Assembly (NCBI RefSeq): GCF_026626305.1
Contig: NZ_JAPNUE010000005.1
Coordinates: forward strand, 170,681 to 234,680
Origin: Frigidibacter sp. RF13
GTDB lineage: Bacteria > Pseudomonadota > Alphaproteobacteria > Rhodobacterales > Rhodobacteraceae
Direction of reading: 5' to 3'
Length of the DNA: 64,000 nt
The notes below the pieces were generated by a model. It saw only the letters and a program-made list of their open reading frames with translations, was not told where the DNA came from and searched no databases. Positions within the stretch are counted from its first letter, which is position 1. The number at the start of each line of letters is the position of its first letter. Shown here one piece after another: positions 8,094 to 17,894 of this stretch. The translations under genes and the position numbers were made by a program.

Positions 8094-9040
8094 GCCGGTT
8101 CGCGAAGGACGCGCGGCACCTTGAACTCGACCCGCTCCTGCGCCGTCTCGACCAGTTCGACCGTCAGATCGTACCGGGCACTGAAAGCGTCGATCACCTC
8201 GTTGACCAGCACCTCGGGCGCGCTCGCCCCCGCCGTCACGCCGACCGCCGCTGCGCCCTCAAGCGCGCGCCAGTCGATATCGGTCGCGCGCTGCACAAGC
8301 TGCGCATAGGCGCAACCCGCCGCGCGACCCACCTCCACCAGGCGCTTGGAGTTCGACGAATTGGGCGCGCCGATCACCAGAAGCGCCGAGATTTTCGGCG
8401 CGATCGCCTTCACCGCTTCCTGCCGGTTCGTGGTGGCGTAACAGATATCTTCCTTGTGCGGCCCGATGATCGCGGGGAAGCGCGCCTTCAAGGCCGCCAC
8501 CACCGCCGCCGTATCATCGACTGAAAGCGTCGTCTGGGTGATGAAGGCTAGCTTACCCTCGTCGCGCGGCGCGACCTGCGCCACATCGGCAACCGTCTCG
8601 ACAAGGATCACCTCGCCTTCCGGCAACTGCCCCATCGTGCCCAGCACCTCCGGATGCCCGGCATGGCCGATCATCACCATCTGCAAGCCGTTCTGGTGGT
8701 GCCGCTCGGCCTCGATATGGACCTTCGACACCAAGGGGCAGGTCGCGTCCACATAGACCATCCGCCGCCGCTCGGCCTCGGCCGGAACCGCCTTCGGCAC
8801 GCCATGCGCCGAAAAGATCACCGGCCGGTCCACTGGGCATTCGTCCAGCTCTTCGACGAAGACCGCGCCCTTCTCCTTCAGCCCGTCCACCACATATTTG
8901 TTATGGACGATCTCATGGCGCACATAGACCGGCGCGCCCCATTTCTCGATCGCCATCTCGACGATCTTGATCGCGCGGTCGACGCCTGCGCAAAAGCCGC
9001 GCGGCGCGGCGAGATAGAGGTGAAGCTTTGCGTTCGACAT
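8090..9040 (-). CDS. ispH: 4-hydroxy-3-methylbut-2-enyl diphosphate reductase
   Basis: Last step of the MEP isoprenoid pathway, reducing HMBPP to IPP and DMAPP with a [4Fe-4S] cluster. The three cluster ligands are present: C17 ([10 protein letters not shown]), C101 ([11 protein letters not shown]) and C200 ([10 protein letters not shown]), with substrate-binding H42 (RHEIVHN), H79 (SAHG) and the GHPE loop. The 316-residue length is standard. It heads the operon with the methyltransferase and rnhA; a GC-rich hairpin lies 12 nt before its start codon. Confidence 0.97.
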   Translation of the reverse strand: MSNAKLHLYLAAPRGFCAGVDRAIKIVEMAIEKWGAPVYVRHEIVHNKYVVDGLKEKGAVFVEELDECPVDRPVIFSAHGVPKAVPAEAERRRMVYVDATCPLVSKVHIEAERHHQNGLQMVMIGHAGHPEVLGTMGQLPEGEVILVETVADVAQVAPRDEGKLAFITQTTLSVDDTAAVVAALKARFPAIIGPHKEDICYATTNRQEAVKAIAPKISALLVIGAPNSSNSKRLVEVGRAAGCAYAQLVQRATDIDWRALEGAAAVGVTAGASAPEVLVNEVIDAFSARYDLTVELVETAQERVEFKVPRVLREPA

Positions 9041-9051
9041 GAATATTCCAG

Positions 9052-9071
9052 CCGGGCGTAGTCACGCCCGG
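9052..9071 (-). promoter_or_regulatory. Hairpin in the 5' leader of ispH
   Basis: CCGGGCGT-AGTC-ACGCCCGG, a perfect 8-bp stem with a 4-nt loop, ends 11 nt before the ispH start codon on the transcribed strand and would crowd ribosome entry. No U-run is present, so it is not an obvious terminator of the upstream NYN gene. Confidence 0.4.
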
Positions 9072-9129
9072 TTAGGCCCGCTCACGGGACTGGTGTCAAG
9101 CGGATTGGCCGGGGCCCTTGGGCCCGGGA

Positions 9130-9702
9130 TCAATCTTCGACGGCGGCCACAGCGACCGATTCCCCGCGCGGTTCGCGCGGCGGGCGGCCAATGACATCGC
9201 GCAGCGCATCAAGCTCGATGAAATTGTCGGCCTGACGGCGCAATTCGTCGGCGATCATCGGCGGCTGCGAGCGGATGGTCGACACGACCGAGACCCGAAC
9301 CCCCTGACGCTGCAGGTTTTCCACCAGCGCACGATAGTCACCATCCCCGGAGAAGAGCACGATATGATCGACACGCGGCGCAAGCTGCATCGCGTCGACC
9401 GTCAGTTCGACCTCCATATTGCCCTTCACCTTCCGGCGGCCCTGGCTGTCGGTGTATTCCCGCGCTGGCTTCGTCACCATGGTGAACCCATTGTAATTCA
9501 GCCAGTCGACCAGAGGTCGGATCGGAGAGTAATCGTCGTTTTCCAGAAGGGCTGTGTAGTAGAAGGCCCGCAACAATTTCGACCGCCGTTCGAATTCTTG
9601 TCGCAAGAGCTTGTAGTCGATGTCAAATCCCAACGCTTTCGCCGCCGCGTAAAGGTTGGAGCCATCGATGAACAGCGCAAGCCGTTCGTCTTTGTAGAAC
9701 AT
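9130..9702 (-). CDS. NYN (LabA/DUF88, PIN-like) domain protein, putative RNase
   Basis: A 190-residue protein whose N-terminus LALFIDGSNLYAAAK gives the first catalytic Asp (D13) of the NYN fold, with the acidic block LFSGDGDYRALV and ADNFIELDAL closing the site. NYN domains are PIN-related nucleases, and the LabA/DUF88 group is widespread in alphaproteobacteria, often thought to act in RNA turnover. ATG 9702 has AAAGGGA at good spacing; a TTG at 9717 is in frame but lies before that ribosome site. It diverges from folK. Confidence 0.85.
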   Translation of the reverse strand: MFYKDERLALFIDGSNLYAAAKALGFDIDYKLLRQEFERRSKLLRAFYYTALLENDDYSPIRPLVDWLNYNGFTMVTKPAREYTDSQGRRKVKGNMEVELTVDAMQLAPRVDHIVLFSGDGDYRALVENLQRQGVRVSVVSTIRSQPPMIADELRRQADNFIELDALRDVIGRPPREPRGESVAVAAVED

Positions 9703-9832
9703 TAATGTCCCTTTCAAAATACCGGACAGAGTGGCTTCCGTAAGTGTGGTCTACAGACTAGTTACTACAAACAAGAACGCGCTCTGGCGGACACAGCCAA
9801 AGCGTACACGATTAAGCGAAATACTAGCGTAA

Positions 9833-10408
9833 ATGGAATCTGTCCAAAAGAACAGGTGCTGCATTGTAGCACTCGGTGGCAACGAACCGTCGATCTGGGG
9901 CTCTTCGGGGCGCACAATCGCCCATGCCTTGACCCGCCTGTCTTCCGCCGTCGGCGTGCTTTCCGCGGTCAGCCGGTTCTATCTCACACCCGCCTTTCCG
10001 GCAGGCTCGGGACCGGAATATGTGAATGCGGTCGCGATCTTAGCAACCAGCCTCGCGCCCGAAGCGATCCTGGCCCGGCTTCATGAGATCGAGGCAGAGG
10101 CCGGACGCGCGCGCACATCCAGATGGGGCGCACGGACGCTCGATCTGGACCTTCTTTTCCTGAATGATCTGACCCTGCCCGACCGGGACACTGTTGCAAA
10201 TTGGATGCGCCTTCCGCTCGAAATGCAACAGCGCGCGGCACCCGACAGGCTGATTCTCCCCCATCCCCGCCTGCAGGACCGCGCCTTCGTTCTTGTTCCG
10301 CTGGCCGAGATCGCAGCAGGGCTCCGCCACCCCTTGACAGGTCGGACGGTGGCCGAAATGCTCTCCGCACTTCCTGAGGAGGATCGCCGCGCGGTTCGCC
10401 CGCTCTGA
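9833..10408 (+). CDS. folK: 2-amino-4-hydroxy-6-hydroxymethyldihydropteridine pyrophosphokinase
   Basis: Transfers pyrophosphate from ATP to 6-hydroxymethyl-7,8-dihydropterin in folate synthesis. The 191-residue protein has the family opening ALGGNEPS, the YVNAVA strand, and the signature [16 protein letters not shown] whose Asp pair binds Mg, followed by [21 protein letters not shown]. The start codon lacks a Shine-Dalgarno sequence and sits 5 nt after TACTAG, so the message may be leaderless. Not in an obvious operon with other folate genes. Confidence 0.94.
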   Translation: MESVQKNRCCIVALGGNEPSIWGSSGRTIAHALTRLSSAVGVLSAVSRFYLTPAFPAGSGPEYVNAVAILATSLAPEAILARLHEIEAEAGRARTSRWGARTLDLDLLFLNDLTLPDRDTVANWMRLPLEMQQRAAPDRLILPHPRLQDRAFVLVPLAEIAAGLRHPLTGRTVAEMLSALPEEDRRAVRPL

Positions 10409-10455
10409 GTGGTTCTGCGGGCAGCGCGGTTTTTCTGCGCGGCAGCGATAGGCGC

Positions 10456-10484
10456 TTGTCTTTCCCCGCCCTTCGGCCTAAATA
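10456..10484 (+). promoter_or_regulatory. Candidate sigma-70 promoter of rpoZ
   Basis: TTGTCT (10456-10461), 17-nt spacer, TAAATA (10479-10484), 38 nt before the rpoZ start. Closely matches the layout before the MORN gene. Confidence 0.5.
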
Positions 10485-10522
10485 GCGGTTTCCAGCTTTT
10501 CCGAAGGAATTGGAGTCTGCTT

Positions 10523-10876
10523 ATGGCCCGCGTTACGGTCGAAGATTGCGTTGACAAGGTCCCGAACCGGTTCGAGCTTGTGATGCTCGCCGCGCATCGG
10601 GCGCGCGAAATCGCTGCCGGATCGCCGCTGACCATCGACCGCGACAACGACAAGAACCCGGTCGTGTCGCTGCGCGAGATCGCCGACGAAACCCAGACCG
10701 CCGACGACCTGCGCGAGCGCATGATCGAAAGCCACCAGACCCAGATCGAGGTCGACGAGGCCGAGGACGACGATATGGCGCTTTTGATGAGCGCCGAGAT
10801 GGACCGCCCCGCCCAGGACGACATGTCGGAAGAAAAACTCCTCCGCGCCCTGATGGAAGCACAGGGCGAGGCCTGA
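10523..10876 (+). CDS. rpoZ: RNA polymerase omega subunit
   Basis: A 117-residue omega subunit: [24 protein letters not shown], then [28 protein letters not shown], the standard core-binding part, and an acidic C-terminal tail. Omega helps fold the beta' subunit and forms part of a ppGpp site. It lies 22 nt before rsh, the ppGpp enzyme, the usual order in proteobacteria. ATG 10523 is chosen from homologues and a GGAG 8 nt upstream. Confidence 0.95.
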   Translation: MARVTVEDCVDKVPNRFELVMLAAHRAREIAAGSPLTIDRDNDKNPVVSLREIADETQTADDLRERMIESHQTQIEVDEAEDDDMALLMSAEMDRPAQDDMSEEKLLRALMEAQGEA

Positions 10877-10898
10877 ACGGCCCGAAGGCGGACCCGCG

Positions 10899-13019
10899 AT
10901 GATCGACGTCGAAGACCTGATCGCGCTGGTCCGCAACTACAACCCAAAGACCAATGCCGATCTGATCCGCCGGGCCTATGACTACGGCCGCCGGATGCAT
11001 GCCGGCCAGAAGCGTCATTCGGGCGAGGATTACTTCACCCATCCGGTCGCCGTCGCCGCGATCCTGACCGAACAGCGGCTGGACGATGCCACGATCGTCA
11101 CCGCCCTTCTGCACGACACGATCGAGGATACCAAATCCACCTGGGGCGAGATCGCCGGGATGTTCGGCGAAGAGGTTGCCGAACTGGTGGACGGCGTCAC
11201 CAAGCTGACCAACCTGCAGCTTTCCTCAACCGAATCCAAACAGTCGGAAAACTTCCGCAAGCTCTTCATGGCCATGTCGAAGGATCTGCGCGTGATCCTC
11301 GTCAAGCTGGCCGACCGCCTGCACAACATGCGCACGATCAAGTCCCTGAAGGCCGAAAAGCAGGCCCGCAAGGCGCGCGAAACGATGGATGTCTTCGCCC
11401 CGCTCGCGGGCCGTATGGGCATGCAGTACATGCGCGAGGAGCTGGAGGACCTGTCCTTCAAGGTCCTGAATCCCGAAGCGCGCTCCTCGATCATCCGCCG
11501 CTTCATCACGCTGCAGCGCGAAACCGGCGATGTGATCCACAAGATCACCGCCGATATAAGGCTGGAACTTGAGAAGGAAAAGATCGAGGCCGACGTCTAT
11601 GGCCGCGCCAAGAAGCCTTATTCGATCTGGCGCAAGATGCAGGAAAAGCAGCTCGCCTTCTCGCGCCTCTCCGACATCTACGGCTTCCGCGTCATCTGCC
11701 GGACCGAAGGCGACTGCTACCGCATCCTCGGCGCCATCCACCGCCGCTGGCGTGCAGTTCCCGGCCGGTTCAAGGACTATATCAGCCAACCCAAGTCGAA
11801 CGGCTACCGCTCGATCCACACCACCGTCTCAGGCCGCGACGGCAAGCAGGTCGAGGTGCAGATCCGCACCCGCCAGATGCACGAAGTGGCCGAGGCGGGC
11901 GTCGCCGCCCACTGGTCCTACCGCGACGGCGAACGCGCGCAGAACCCGTTCGCCGTCGATCCCGCCCGCTGGATCGCCACGCTGACCGAACGGTTCGACA
12001 ATGGCGACGACCATGACGAGTTCCTCGAGAATGTGAAACTCGAGATGTATTCCGATCAGGTCTTCTGCTTCACGCCCAAGGGCGATGTGGTGCAGCTGCC
12101 GAAGGGCGCCACGCCCATCGACTTTGCCTATGCGATCCATACCCGCATCGGCAATGCCTGCGTCGGCGCCAAGGTCGACGGTATCCGCGTGCCGCTCTGG
12201 ACGCGGCTGAAGAACGGCCAGTCGGTCGAGGTCATCACCGCCGCCGGCCAGCGCCCGCAGGCCACCTGGATCGACATCGTCGCCACCGGCCGTGCCAAAT
12301 CGGCGATCCGCCGCAGCTTGCGCGAGGAAAACCGCGAACGGTTCGTCAAGCTCGGCCATGAACTGGCCCGCGTCGCCTTCGAACATGTCGGCAAGAAAGC
12401 CACCGACAAGGCGCTGCGCACCGCGGCCAAGACCCTTGGCCTGCCCGACGAATCCGAAGTGCTCGCCCGCCTCGGCAGCGCCGAACTGACCGCGCGCGAG
12501 GTGATCGAGGCGATCTATCCCGAACTGGCCACCCACACCGCCGACGAGGTCGACAGCCGCCGCCCGGTCGTGGGCCTCGCCGCCGACCAGTCCTTCCGCC
12601 GCGCCAATTGCTGCCAGCCGGTGCCGGGCGAACGGATCGTCGGCATCACCTATCGCGGCCAGGGCGTCGTCGTGCATGCGATCGACTGTCCCGCACTCGC
12701 CGAGTTTGAGGAACAGCCCGAACGCTGGGTCGATCTGCACTGGCATTCGGGGCGCCACGCCGCCGCCTTTCCCGTCAGCCTGACCCTGACCATCGCCAAC
12801 GGCGCGGGCGTCCTCGGCCGCATCTGCACCCTTATCGGCGAACAGAAGGCCAATATTTCCGATCTGACGTTCGTCGATCGCAAACCGGATTTTTATCGTC
12901 TCATTCTTGAAGTTGACCTGCGTGATGCCGAACATCTGCATATGGTGCTGAAAGCGCTTGAAGCGGAAAGCGACGTGGCGCAGGTGGAGCGCATCAGGGA
13001 TCTTTCGCGCAAGCCCTAA
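10899..13019 (+). CDS. Bifunctional (p)ppGpp synthase/hydrolase (RelA/SpoT homologue)
   Basis: The 706-residue long RSH enzyme of the stringent response. Order: HD hydrolase domain (H48 and HDTIED at 72-77, both intact), synthetase domain (YGFRVICR, then RFKDYISQPKSNGYRSIHT), TGS domain (FTPKGDVVQLPKGATPIDFAYAIHT), the conserved Cys region with RANCCQPVPGERIVG, and a C-terminal ACT domain (TLTIANGAGVLGRICTLIGEQ). The RxKD form of the synthetase motif (RFKD) marks the bifunctional class, so this is probably the only long RSH of the cell. It follows rpoZ. Confidence 0.95.
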   Translation: MIDVEDLIALVRNYNPKTNADLIRRAYDYGRRMHAGQKRHSGEDYFTHPVAVAAILTEQRLDDATIVTALLHDTIEDTKSTWGEIAGMFGEEVAELVDGVTKLTNLQLSSTESKQSENFRKLFMAMSKDLRVILVKLADRLHNMRTIKSLKAEKQARKARETMDVFAPLAGRMGMQYMREELEDLSFKVLNPEARSSIIRRFITLQRETGDVIHKITADIRLELEKEKIEADVYGRAKKPYSIWRKMQEKQLAFSRLSDIYGFRVICRTEGDCYRILGAIHRRWRAVPGRFKDYISQPKSNGYRSIHTTVSGRDGKQVEVQIRTRQMHEVAEAGVAAHWSYRDGERAQNPFAVDPARWIATLTERFDNGDDHDEFLENVKLEMYSDQVFCFTPKGDVVQLPKGATPIDFAYAIHTRIGNACVGAKVDGIRVPLWTRLKNGQSVEVITAAGQRPQATWIDIVATGRAKSAIRRSLREENRERFVKLGHELARVAFEHVGKKATDKALRTAAKTLGLPDESEVLARLGSAELTAREVIEAIYPELATHTADEVDSRRPVVGLAADQSFRRANCCQPVPGERIVGITYRGQGVVVHAIDCPALAEFEEQPERWVDLHWHSGRHAAAFPVSLTLTIANGAGVLGRICTLIGEQKANISDLTFVDRKPDFYRLILEVDLRDAEHLHMVLKALEAESDVAQVERIRDLSRKP

Positions 13020-13044
13020 GCGAGAAGACCCCGAGGGGAAGGCT

Positions 13045-13731
13045 ATGGTTTTCAGACGGCGCGACCGGCGCCCGTTTACGACGGTCCTGAGCGAGCTCGT
13101 CTATCCGCGCGGCGGCTGGTGGCGCGCCGTGCAATATATCGTCCATCGCCTGCGCCGCCTGCCCGACCCGCCCCACCGCATCGCACGCGGCGTCTTCGCC
13201 GGGGTCCTCATTTCCTGCACCCCTCTGTTCGGCCTGCATTTCATCGGTGCGGGCGTGATCGCCTGGGCGATCCGCGGAAACATCCTCGCGGCTCTCATCG
13301 CCACCTTCTTCGGCAATCCGGTCACGCTGCCGTTCATCGCCTATGGCTCGGTCGAGCTTGGCCACTGGATGCTCGGCGATCCCTCCGGCATTGGCTTCGA
13401 GGAGATCCTGCAAAGCTTCTCGGGTGTCTGGACGAGCTTCTATCACAATGTCCGCGCGCTTTTCACCGCCGAGATCGCCGACTGGGCGGGGCTCAGGCAT
13501 TTCTTCGACGATATTTTCCTGCCCTATCTGATCGGCGGGCTGCTCCCTGGCATCGTCCTTGGAATGATCTGCTATTACGCTACGCTTCCCGGTGTGGCGG
13601 CCTATCAGAAGCTCCGCGACCGCCAGCGGCGCGAAAGGATCGAACGCGCCATTGAAAAGCGCCAGAAAGCGGCCGACAAGGAACGGCGGCGGGCCGAGAA
13701 AGTGGCGGCAAAGGTGGAGGACGACAGATGA
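13045..13731 (+). CDS. DUF2062 membrane protein
   Basis: A 228-residue protein with a basic N-terminus, the DUF2062 core ([26 protein letters not shown], then [19 protein letters not shown]), about four membrane segments and a highly charged C-terminal coil rich in Arg, Lys and Glu (residues ~190-228). The function of DUF2062 is not established. It sits between rsh and pdxJ (4-bp overlap with the latter), a conserved arrangement in this group. ATG 13045 follows GAGGGGAAGG. Confidence 0.88.
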   Translation: MVFRRRDRRPFTTVLSELVYPRGGWWRAVQYIVHRLRRLPDPPHRIARGVFAGVLISCTPLFGLHFIGAGVIAWAIRGNILAALIATFFGNPVTLPFIAYGSVELGHWMLGDPSGIGFEEILQSFSGVWTSFYHNVRALFTAEIADWAGLRHFFDDIFLPYLIGGLLPGIVLGMICYYATLPGVAAYQKLRDRQRRERIERAIEKRQKAADKERRRAEKVAAKVEDDR

Positions 13732-14474
13732 CCGGCGACAGATTGCGCCTTGGCGTCAACATCGACCATGTGGCGACGGTCAGGAATGCCCGTGGCTCGG
13801 CCTATCCCGATCCGGTACGCGCCGCGCTTCTGGCCGAAGAGGCGGGCGCCGACGGCATCACCGCGCACTTGCGCGAAGATCGCCGCCATATCCTCGATGC
13901 CGATATCGAGGCGCTGATGGCCGCGCTCTCGCGCCCCCTCAATTTCGAATGTGCCGCGACGGCCGAGATGCAGGCGATCGCGCTCCGCCACCGCCCCCAT
14001 GCCGTCTGCCTCGTTCCCGAAAAGCGCGAGGAGCGGACGACCGAAGGCGGGCTCGATGTGGCCTCCGACCAGAACCGCCTGACCGATTTCATCGCGCCGC
14101 TCAGCGAGGCCGGTTGCCGGGTCTCTATGTTCATCGGCCACGACCCCCGCCAGATCGAAGCCTCCGCCCGCATCGGCGCGGCAGTCGTTGAATTGCACAC
14201 CGGCCATTACTGCGACCTTCACGCCGAAGGCCGCTTCGCCGAACGCGACGCAGAACTGGCGGCGCTTGTCGAAGGCGCGCGCCTTGCCCATTCGCTCGGT
14301 CTCGAAGTGCATGCGGGCCACGGCCTGACCTTCGACACGGTCAGCCCCATCGCCGCCATCCCCGAAGTCCGCGAACTGAACATCGGTCATTTCCTGATCG
14401 CCGAGGCGATCTTCACCGGCCTCGGCCCCGCCATTGCCGAGATGCGCCGCCTGATGGACGTGGCGCGCGCCTAA
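13728..14474 (+). CDS. pdxJ: Pyridoxine 5'-phosphate synthase
   Basis: Condenses 3-amino-2-oxopropyl phosphate with 1-deoxyxylulose 5-phosphate to give pyridoxine 5'-phosphate (DXP-dependent vitamin B6 route). The 248-residue TIM barrel has [16 protein letters not shown] (catalytic His), [12 protein letters not shown], the [16 protein letters not shown] segment, EVHAGHGL and the terminal [16 protein letters not shown] phosphate-binding block. The start overlaps the stop of the DUF2062 gene. Tandem hairpins follow. Confidence 0.96.
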   Translation: MTGDRLRLGVNIDHVATVRNARGSAYPDPVRAALLAEEAGADGITAHLREDRRHILDADIEALMAALSRPLNFECAATAEMQAIALRHRPHAVCLVPEKREERTTEGGLDVASDQNRLTDFIAPLSEAGCRVSMFIGHDPRQIEASARIGAAVVELHTGHYCDLHAEGRFAERDAELAALVEGARLAHSLGLEVHAGHGLTFDTVSPIAAIPEVRELNIGHFLIAEAIFTGLGPAIAEMRRLMDVARA

Positions 14475-14484
14475 GACGTCGCCC

Positions 14485-14530
14485 CAAAAGTCTTAAAAGA
14501 CTTTTGCCAAAGTCCTTCGAAGGATTTTGG
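14485..14530 (+). terminator. Two abutting hairpins after pdxJ
   Basis: Hairpin 1 (14485-14506) is a perfect 10-base palindromic arm pair, CAAAAGTCTT with AAGACTTTTG. Hairpin 2 (14507-14530) directly abuts it: CCAAAGTCCT with AGGATTTTGG around TCGA, one G:U pair. The arms resemble each other and can cross-pair. It probably ends or attenuates the rsh-pdxJ message before acpS. Confidence 0.6.
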
Positions 14531-14636
14531 CCCCGCCCGATCGTTCGTAAACGCTGTTCAATTGTCGGGACGGATGCCATACGCTTGCGGGACGGATGAC
14601 CGACGCAGGCCAGACAGCATTATCGGGCAAGAAACC

Positions 14637-15050
14637 ATGATCCTCGGCATCGGGACCGACCTTGCGAACATCGAGCGGATCGAGGCGACGCTCGAACGCT
14701 TTGGTAAACGCTTCCTTGACCGCGTGTTCACCGAACGCGAACAATCGAAAGCCCAAAGCCGCCCCCGCGCGGTGGCGGCGACCTATGCCAAACGCTGGGC
14801 CGCGAAAGAGGCTTGTTCAAAGGCGCTCGGCACCGGATTGCGGATGGGGATCAGCTGGAAGGACATGGCGGTGTCGAACCTGCGCTCGGGCCAGCCGGTG
14901 ATGCATCTGACCGGCTGGGCCGCCGAACGGCTCGCCACGATGACCCCGCCAGGCCATGAGGCCGTCGTCCATGTGACCCTGACCGACGACCATCCCTGGG
15001 CGCAGGCCTTCGTGGTGATCGAGGCGCACCCACTGTCGCCAAAGGGCTAG
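14637..15050 (+). CDS. acpS: Holo-[acyl-carrier-protein] synthase
   Basis: Attaches the 4'-phosphopantetheine arm of CoA to a Ser of apo-ACP. The 137-residue protein has [15 protein letters not shown] (Mg-binding Asp), FTEREQ, and the second signature [21 protein letters not shown] 14637 is chosen because homologues start MILGIGTDL. It stands 63 nt before lepB, the fixed acpS-lepB-rnc-era order of alphaproteobacteria. Confidence 0.95.
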   Translation: MILGIGTDLANIERIEATLERFGKRFLDRVFTEREQSKAQSRPRAVAATYAKRWAAKEACSKALGTGLRMGISWKDMAVSNLRSGQPVMHLTGWAAERLATMTPPGHEAVVHVTLTDDHPWAQAFVVIEAHPLSPKG

Positions 15051-15055
15051 TTTGC

Positions 15056-15084
15056 TTGACTCTTTGCCCCTCCGCGCTCATGTA
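15056..15084 (+). promoter_or_regulatory. Possible promoter before lepB
   Basis: TTGACT (15056-15061) and, 17 nt on, CATGTA (15079-15084). The -35 is good and the -10 poor. Confidence 0.3.
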
Positions 15085-15113
15085 GCGCCGGAACCGGCAG
15101 AACAGGACCGATC

Positions 15114-15893
15114 ATGTCGACGAAGGCCAAGGAAGGGATCGCCGAAACGATCCGCACGGTGATCTGGGCTCTGGTGATCGCGGGCGTGTTCCGGACGCTT
15201 TTCTACCAGCCGTTCTGGATCCCTTCGGGTTCGATGAAGGACACGCTGCTCATTGGCGATTTCCTCTTCGTCAACAAGATGGCCTATGGCTATTCGCGCT
15301 ATTCCTGCCCCTTCGCGATCTGCCCGATCTCGGGCCGTATCCTCGCGGGCGAACCCGAACGCGGCGATGTGGTGGTCTTCCGCCATCCGACGACGGGCGC
15401 GGATTTCATCAAGCGCCTGATCGGCCTTCCCGGCGACAAGATCCAGGTAAAGGGCGGGGTCGTCTATATCAACGGCGAGGCCGCACCACAGGAACCTGCA
15501 GGCACGTTCGACGAGATCTATGCCCGTCAGGGATCGCAGGGCAACTGGCCACGCTGCGCCAATGGCCCGGTCGGCGAAGGCGGTCTTTGCCAGAAGGAGC
15601 GTTTCGTCGAAACCCTGCCGAACGGTGTGAAACATGACGTGCTGAACATCGGCACCGGCCCGGGCGACGATACGGCGATCTTCACCGTGCCGCCGGGCAA
15701 TTATTTCTTCATGGGCGACAACCGCGACAATTCGCAGGACAGCCGCTTCCCCACCGCCGCAGGCGGCGTGGGCATGCTGCCCGCCGAATATCTGATTGGC
15801 CGCGCCGAGCGGATCATCTTCTCCTCCGCCGGCCGCTCGCTCTTCTACTTCTGGACCTGGCGCCCCGACCGTTTCTTCAAGGCGGTGGAGTGA
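15114..15893 (+). CDS. lepB: Signal peptidase I
   Basis: Membrane serine protease that removes signal peptides from secreted proteins. The 259-residue protein has one N-terminal membrane helix ([19 protein letters not shown]), the nucleophile S40 in [13 protein letters not shown], the general base K100 in [13 protein letters not shown], and the [14 protein letters not shown] box. Next gene rnc starts inside its stop codon (GTGA overlap), so the two are coupled. Confidence 0.96.
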   Translation: MSTKAKEGIAETIRTVIWALVIAGVFRTLFYQPFWIPSGSMKDTLLIGDFLFVNKMAYGYSRYSCPFAICPISGRILAGEPERGDVVVFRHPTTGADFIKRLIGLPGDKIQVKGGVVYINGEAAPQEPAGTFDEIYARQGSQGNWPRCANGPVGEGGLCQKERFVETLPNGVKHDVLNIGTGPGDDTAIFTVPPGNYFFMGDNRDNSQDSRFPTAAGGVGMLPAEYLIGRAERIIFSSAGRSLFYFWTWRPDRFFKAVE

Positions 15894-16579
15894 AGCTCGG
15901 TTCCGACCTTCAGGCCTTTTCGGCCCGGATCGGCCATTCCTTCGCCCGGCCGGAGCTTCTGGCGCGGGCGCTGACTCATGCCTCGATTTCCACGCCAACC
16001 CGGCCCGACAACCAGCGGCTCGAATTCCTCGGCGACCGGGTTCTGGGCCTTGTGATGGCCGAGGCGCTGCTTGCCGCAGACCGGACGGCAAGCGAAGGCC
16101 TGCTTGCGCCGCGCTATAACGCCTTGGTCCGCAAGGAAATCTGCGCCGAGGTGGCGCGCGAGATCGACCTCGGTTCGGTCCTGAAACTCGGCCGATCCGA
16201 GATGATGTCAGGCGGGCGCCGCAAGGAAGCCCTTCTTGGCGACGCGATGGAGGCGGTGATCGCCGCCGTCCATCTCGACGCCGGTTTCGAAGCGGCGCGG
16301 GCGATGATCCTCCGGCTCTGGGGCAAACGGATCGAGGGCGTCGAGACCGACGCGAGGGACCCCAAGACCAGCCTCCAGGAATGGGCCCAGGCGCGCGGCC
16401 TGCCCCCGCCCAGCTATACCGAAATCAGCCGCGACGGCCCCGATCACCAGCCGCTTTTCACCGTCGAGGTAAAGCTCGCGACCGGCGAGGCCGAACGCGC
16501 GCAAGCCGGCGCCAAACGTCAGGCCGAACAGGCCGCAGCCCGCGCCCTTCTGTTGCGGATGGAGAAACGAAATGACTGA
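15890..16579 (+). CDS. rnc: Ribonuclease III
   Basis: Cleaves double-stranded RNA in rRNA processing and mRNA/sRNA turnover. The 229-residue protein has the nuclease signature [13 protein letters not shown] (E45, D49), the second acidic site in [14 protein letters not shown], and a C-terminal dsRNA-binding domain from about [15 protein letters not shown] to the end. It starts with GTG overlapping the lepB stop by 4 bp, and its end overlaps era by 8 bp. Confidence 0.96.
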   Translation: MKLGSDLQAFSARIGHSFARPELLARALTHASISTPTRPDNQRLEFLGDRVLGLVMAEALLAADRTASEGLLAPRYNALVRKEICAEVAREIDLGSVLKLGRSEMMSGGRRKEALLGDAMEAVIAAVHLDAGFEAARAMILRLWGKRIEGVETDARDPKTSLQEWAQARGLPPPSYTEISRDGPDHQPLFTVEVKLATGEAERAQAGAKRQAEQAAARALLLRMEKRND

Positions 16580-17483
16580 AGATTCCACCCGCGCAGGTTT
16601 CGTGGCACTGATCGGCGAGCCGAACGCCGGAAAATCGACGCTGCTCAATCGCATGGTCGGCGCCAAGGTCTCGATCGTCACCCACAAGGTGCAGACGACC
16701 CGCGCGCGCATCCGCGGCATCGCGATGGCGGGCGACAGCCAGATCGTTTTCGTCGACACGCCCGGCCTTTTCCGCCCGCGCCGCCGTCTTGACCGCGCGA
16801 TGGTTGCGGCTGCCTGGGGCGGGGCGGCTGATGCCGATATCACCGTCCTCCTGATCGAGGCGCACCGGGGCCTGACCGAGGGCGTGCAGGCGATCCTTGA
16901 CGCCCTGAAGGAACGCGGCAACCCTCGCGTGGCACTCGCCATCAACAAGATCGACCGAGTGAAGGCCGAGGAGCTGCTGGCCCTGTCCCAGAAGCTGAAC
17001 GAGGCCTATCCGTTCGAACGCACCTTCATGATCTCGGCCGAAAAGGGCTATGGTTGCGACGATCTGAAAGACTGGCTTGCGGGCGAACTGCCCGAGGGGC
17101 CCTGGCTTTACCCCGAAGACCAGATCGCCGACCTGCCCCTGCGCATGATCGCCGCCGAAGTGACGCGTGAGAAACTGACGCTGCGGCTCCACGAGGAGCT
17201 GCCCTATCAGCTGACCGTCGAGACCGAGAAATGGGAGGAACGCAAGGACGGTTCCGCCCGCATCGACCAGATCATCTATGTCGCCCGCGACGGCCACAAG
17301 GGCATCATCCTCGGCAAGGGCGGCGAAACGCTGAAGGCGGTGGGAAGCCAGGCGCGCGCCGATCTGATGGAGTTCCTTGAACGGCCGGTGCATCTGTTCC
17401 TGCAGGTCAAGGTCCGGCCGAACTGGCTGGAGGAAAAGGAGCGCTTCACCGAGATGGGCCTCGACTGGAAAGATGGCAACTGA
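16572..17483 (+). CDS. era: GTPase Era
   Basis: GTPase that binds 16S rRNA and assists small-subunit maturation. The 303-residue protein has G1 GEPNAGKST (15-23), G3 VDTPGLF, G4 NKID, and a C-terminal KH RNA-binding domain ([22 protein letters not shown]). Overlaps rnc upstream and the DUF1491 gene downstream (11 bp). Confidence 0.97.
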   Translation: MTEDSTRAGFVALIGEPNAGKSTLLNRMVGAKVSIVTHKVQTTRARIRGIAMAGDSQIVFVDTPGLFRPRRRLDRAMVAAAWGGAADADITVLLIEAHRGLTEGVQAILDALKERGNPRVALAINKIDRVKAEELLALSQKLNEAYPFERTFMISAEKGYGCDDLKDWLAGELPEGPWLYPEDQIADLPLRMIAAEVTREKLTLRLHEELPYQLTVETEKWEERKDGSARIDQIIYVARDGHKGIILGKGGETLKAVGSQARADLMEFLERPVHLFLQVKVRPNWLEEKERFTEMGLDWKDGN

Positions 17484-17814
17484 TCCGCGCCTTACCGCCG
17501 ATTTCTGGGTGCGCGCCTACCTGCGGCGCCTCGAACTGGCAAATATCCCCGCCTATGTCACCAGGAAGGGCGACCCGACCGCTGGCGCCATCCTCGTGAA
17601 GCTAGCCACGCTCGACGGGCAGGCGCGCGCCCTCCAGCGCTCCTTCGACCTGATGAGCGGGAACCGGACCTGGGTCACCCTCGCCGAAGGGCCAGAGGCG
17701 GAGGTCGACGCAACGCTCGCCCGCCAGCGGCGGAACGACCCGGACCTCTGGATCATCGAGATCGAAAGCCGCGACGGCACAACGCTGCTCGATCAGGATG
17801 GACTTTCCGCCTGA
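17473..17814 (+). CDS. DUF1491 family protein
   Basis: A 113-residue protein of a small family almost confined to alphaproteobacteria: FWVRAYLRRLELANIPAYVTRKGDP at the N-terminus and RRNDPDLWIIEIESRDGTTLLD near the end. No known function or catalytic motif. Its start lies within the last codons of era, and recO follows, so it is encoded in the era-recO message. ATG 17473 is the only start compatible with the conserved N-terminus. Confidence 0.88.
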   Translation: MATDPRLTADFWVRAYLRRLELANIPAYVTRKGDPTAGAILVKLATLDGQARALQRSFDLMSGNRTWVTLAEGPEAEVDATLARQRRNDPDLWIIEIESRDGTTLLDQDGLSA

Positions 17815-17828
17815 TCCCCTTTCATCTT

Positions 17829-17873
17829 GGCCCAAATACCTCGTAGGGTTCCGGGGAGGCAGCGCCTCTCCGG
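17829..17873 (+). repeat. Intergenic repeat, copy A (AAATAC box plus hairpin)
   Basis: CCCAAATACCTCG-type box followed by a 10-bp stem (17851-17860 with 17864-17873, one G:U) closed by AGC. The same two-part design occurs at 24398-24442 and, inverted as a pair, at 31796-31899. It separates DUF1491 from recO. Confidence 0.6.
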
Positions 17874-17894
17874 CCTTCGGTGTGAAGGAAGCCC

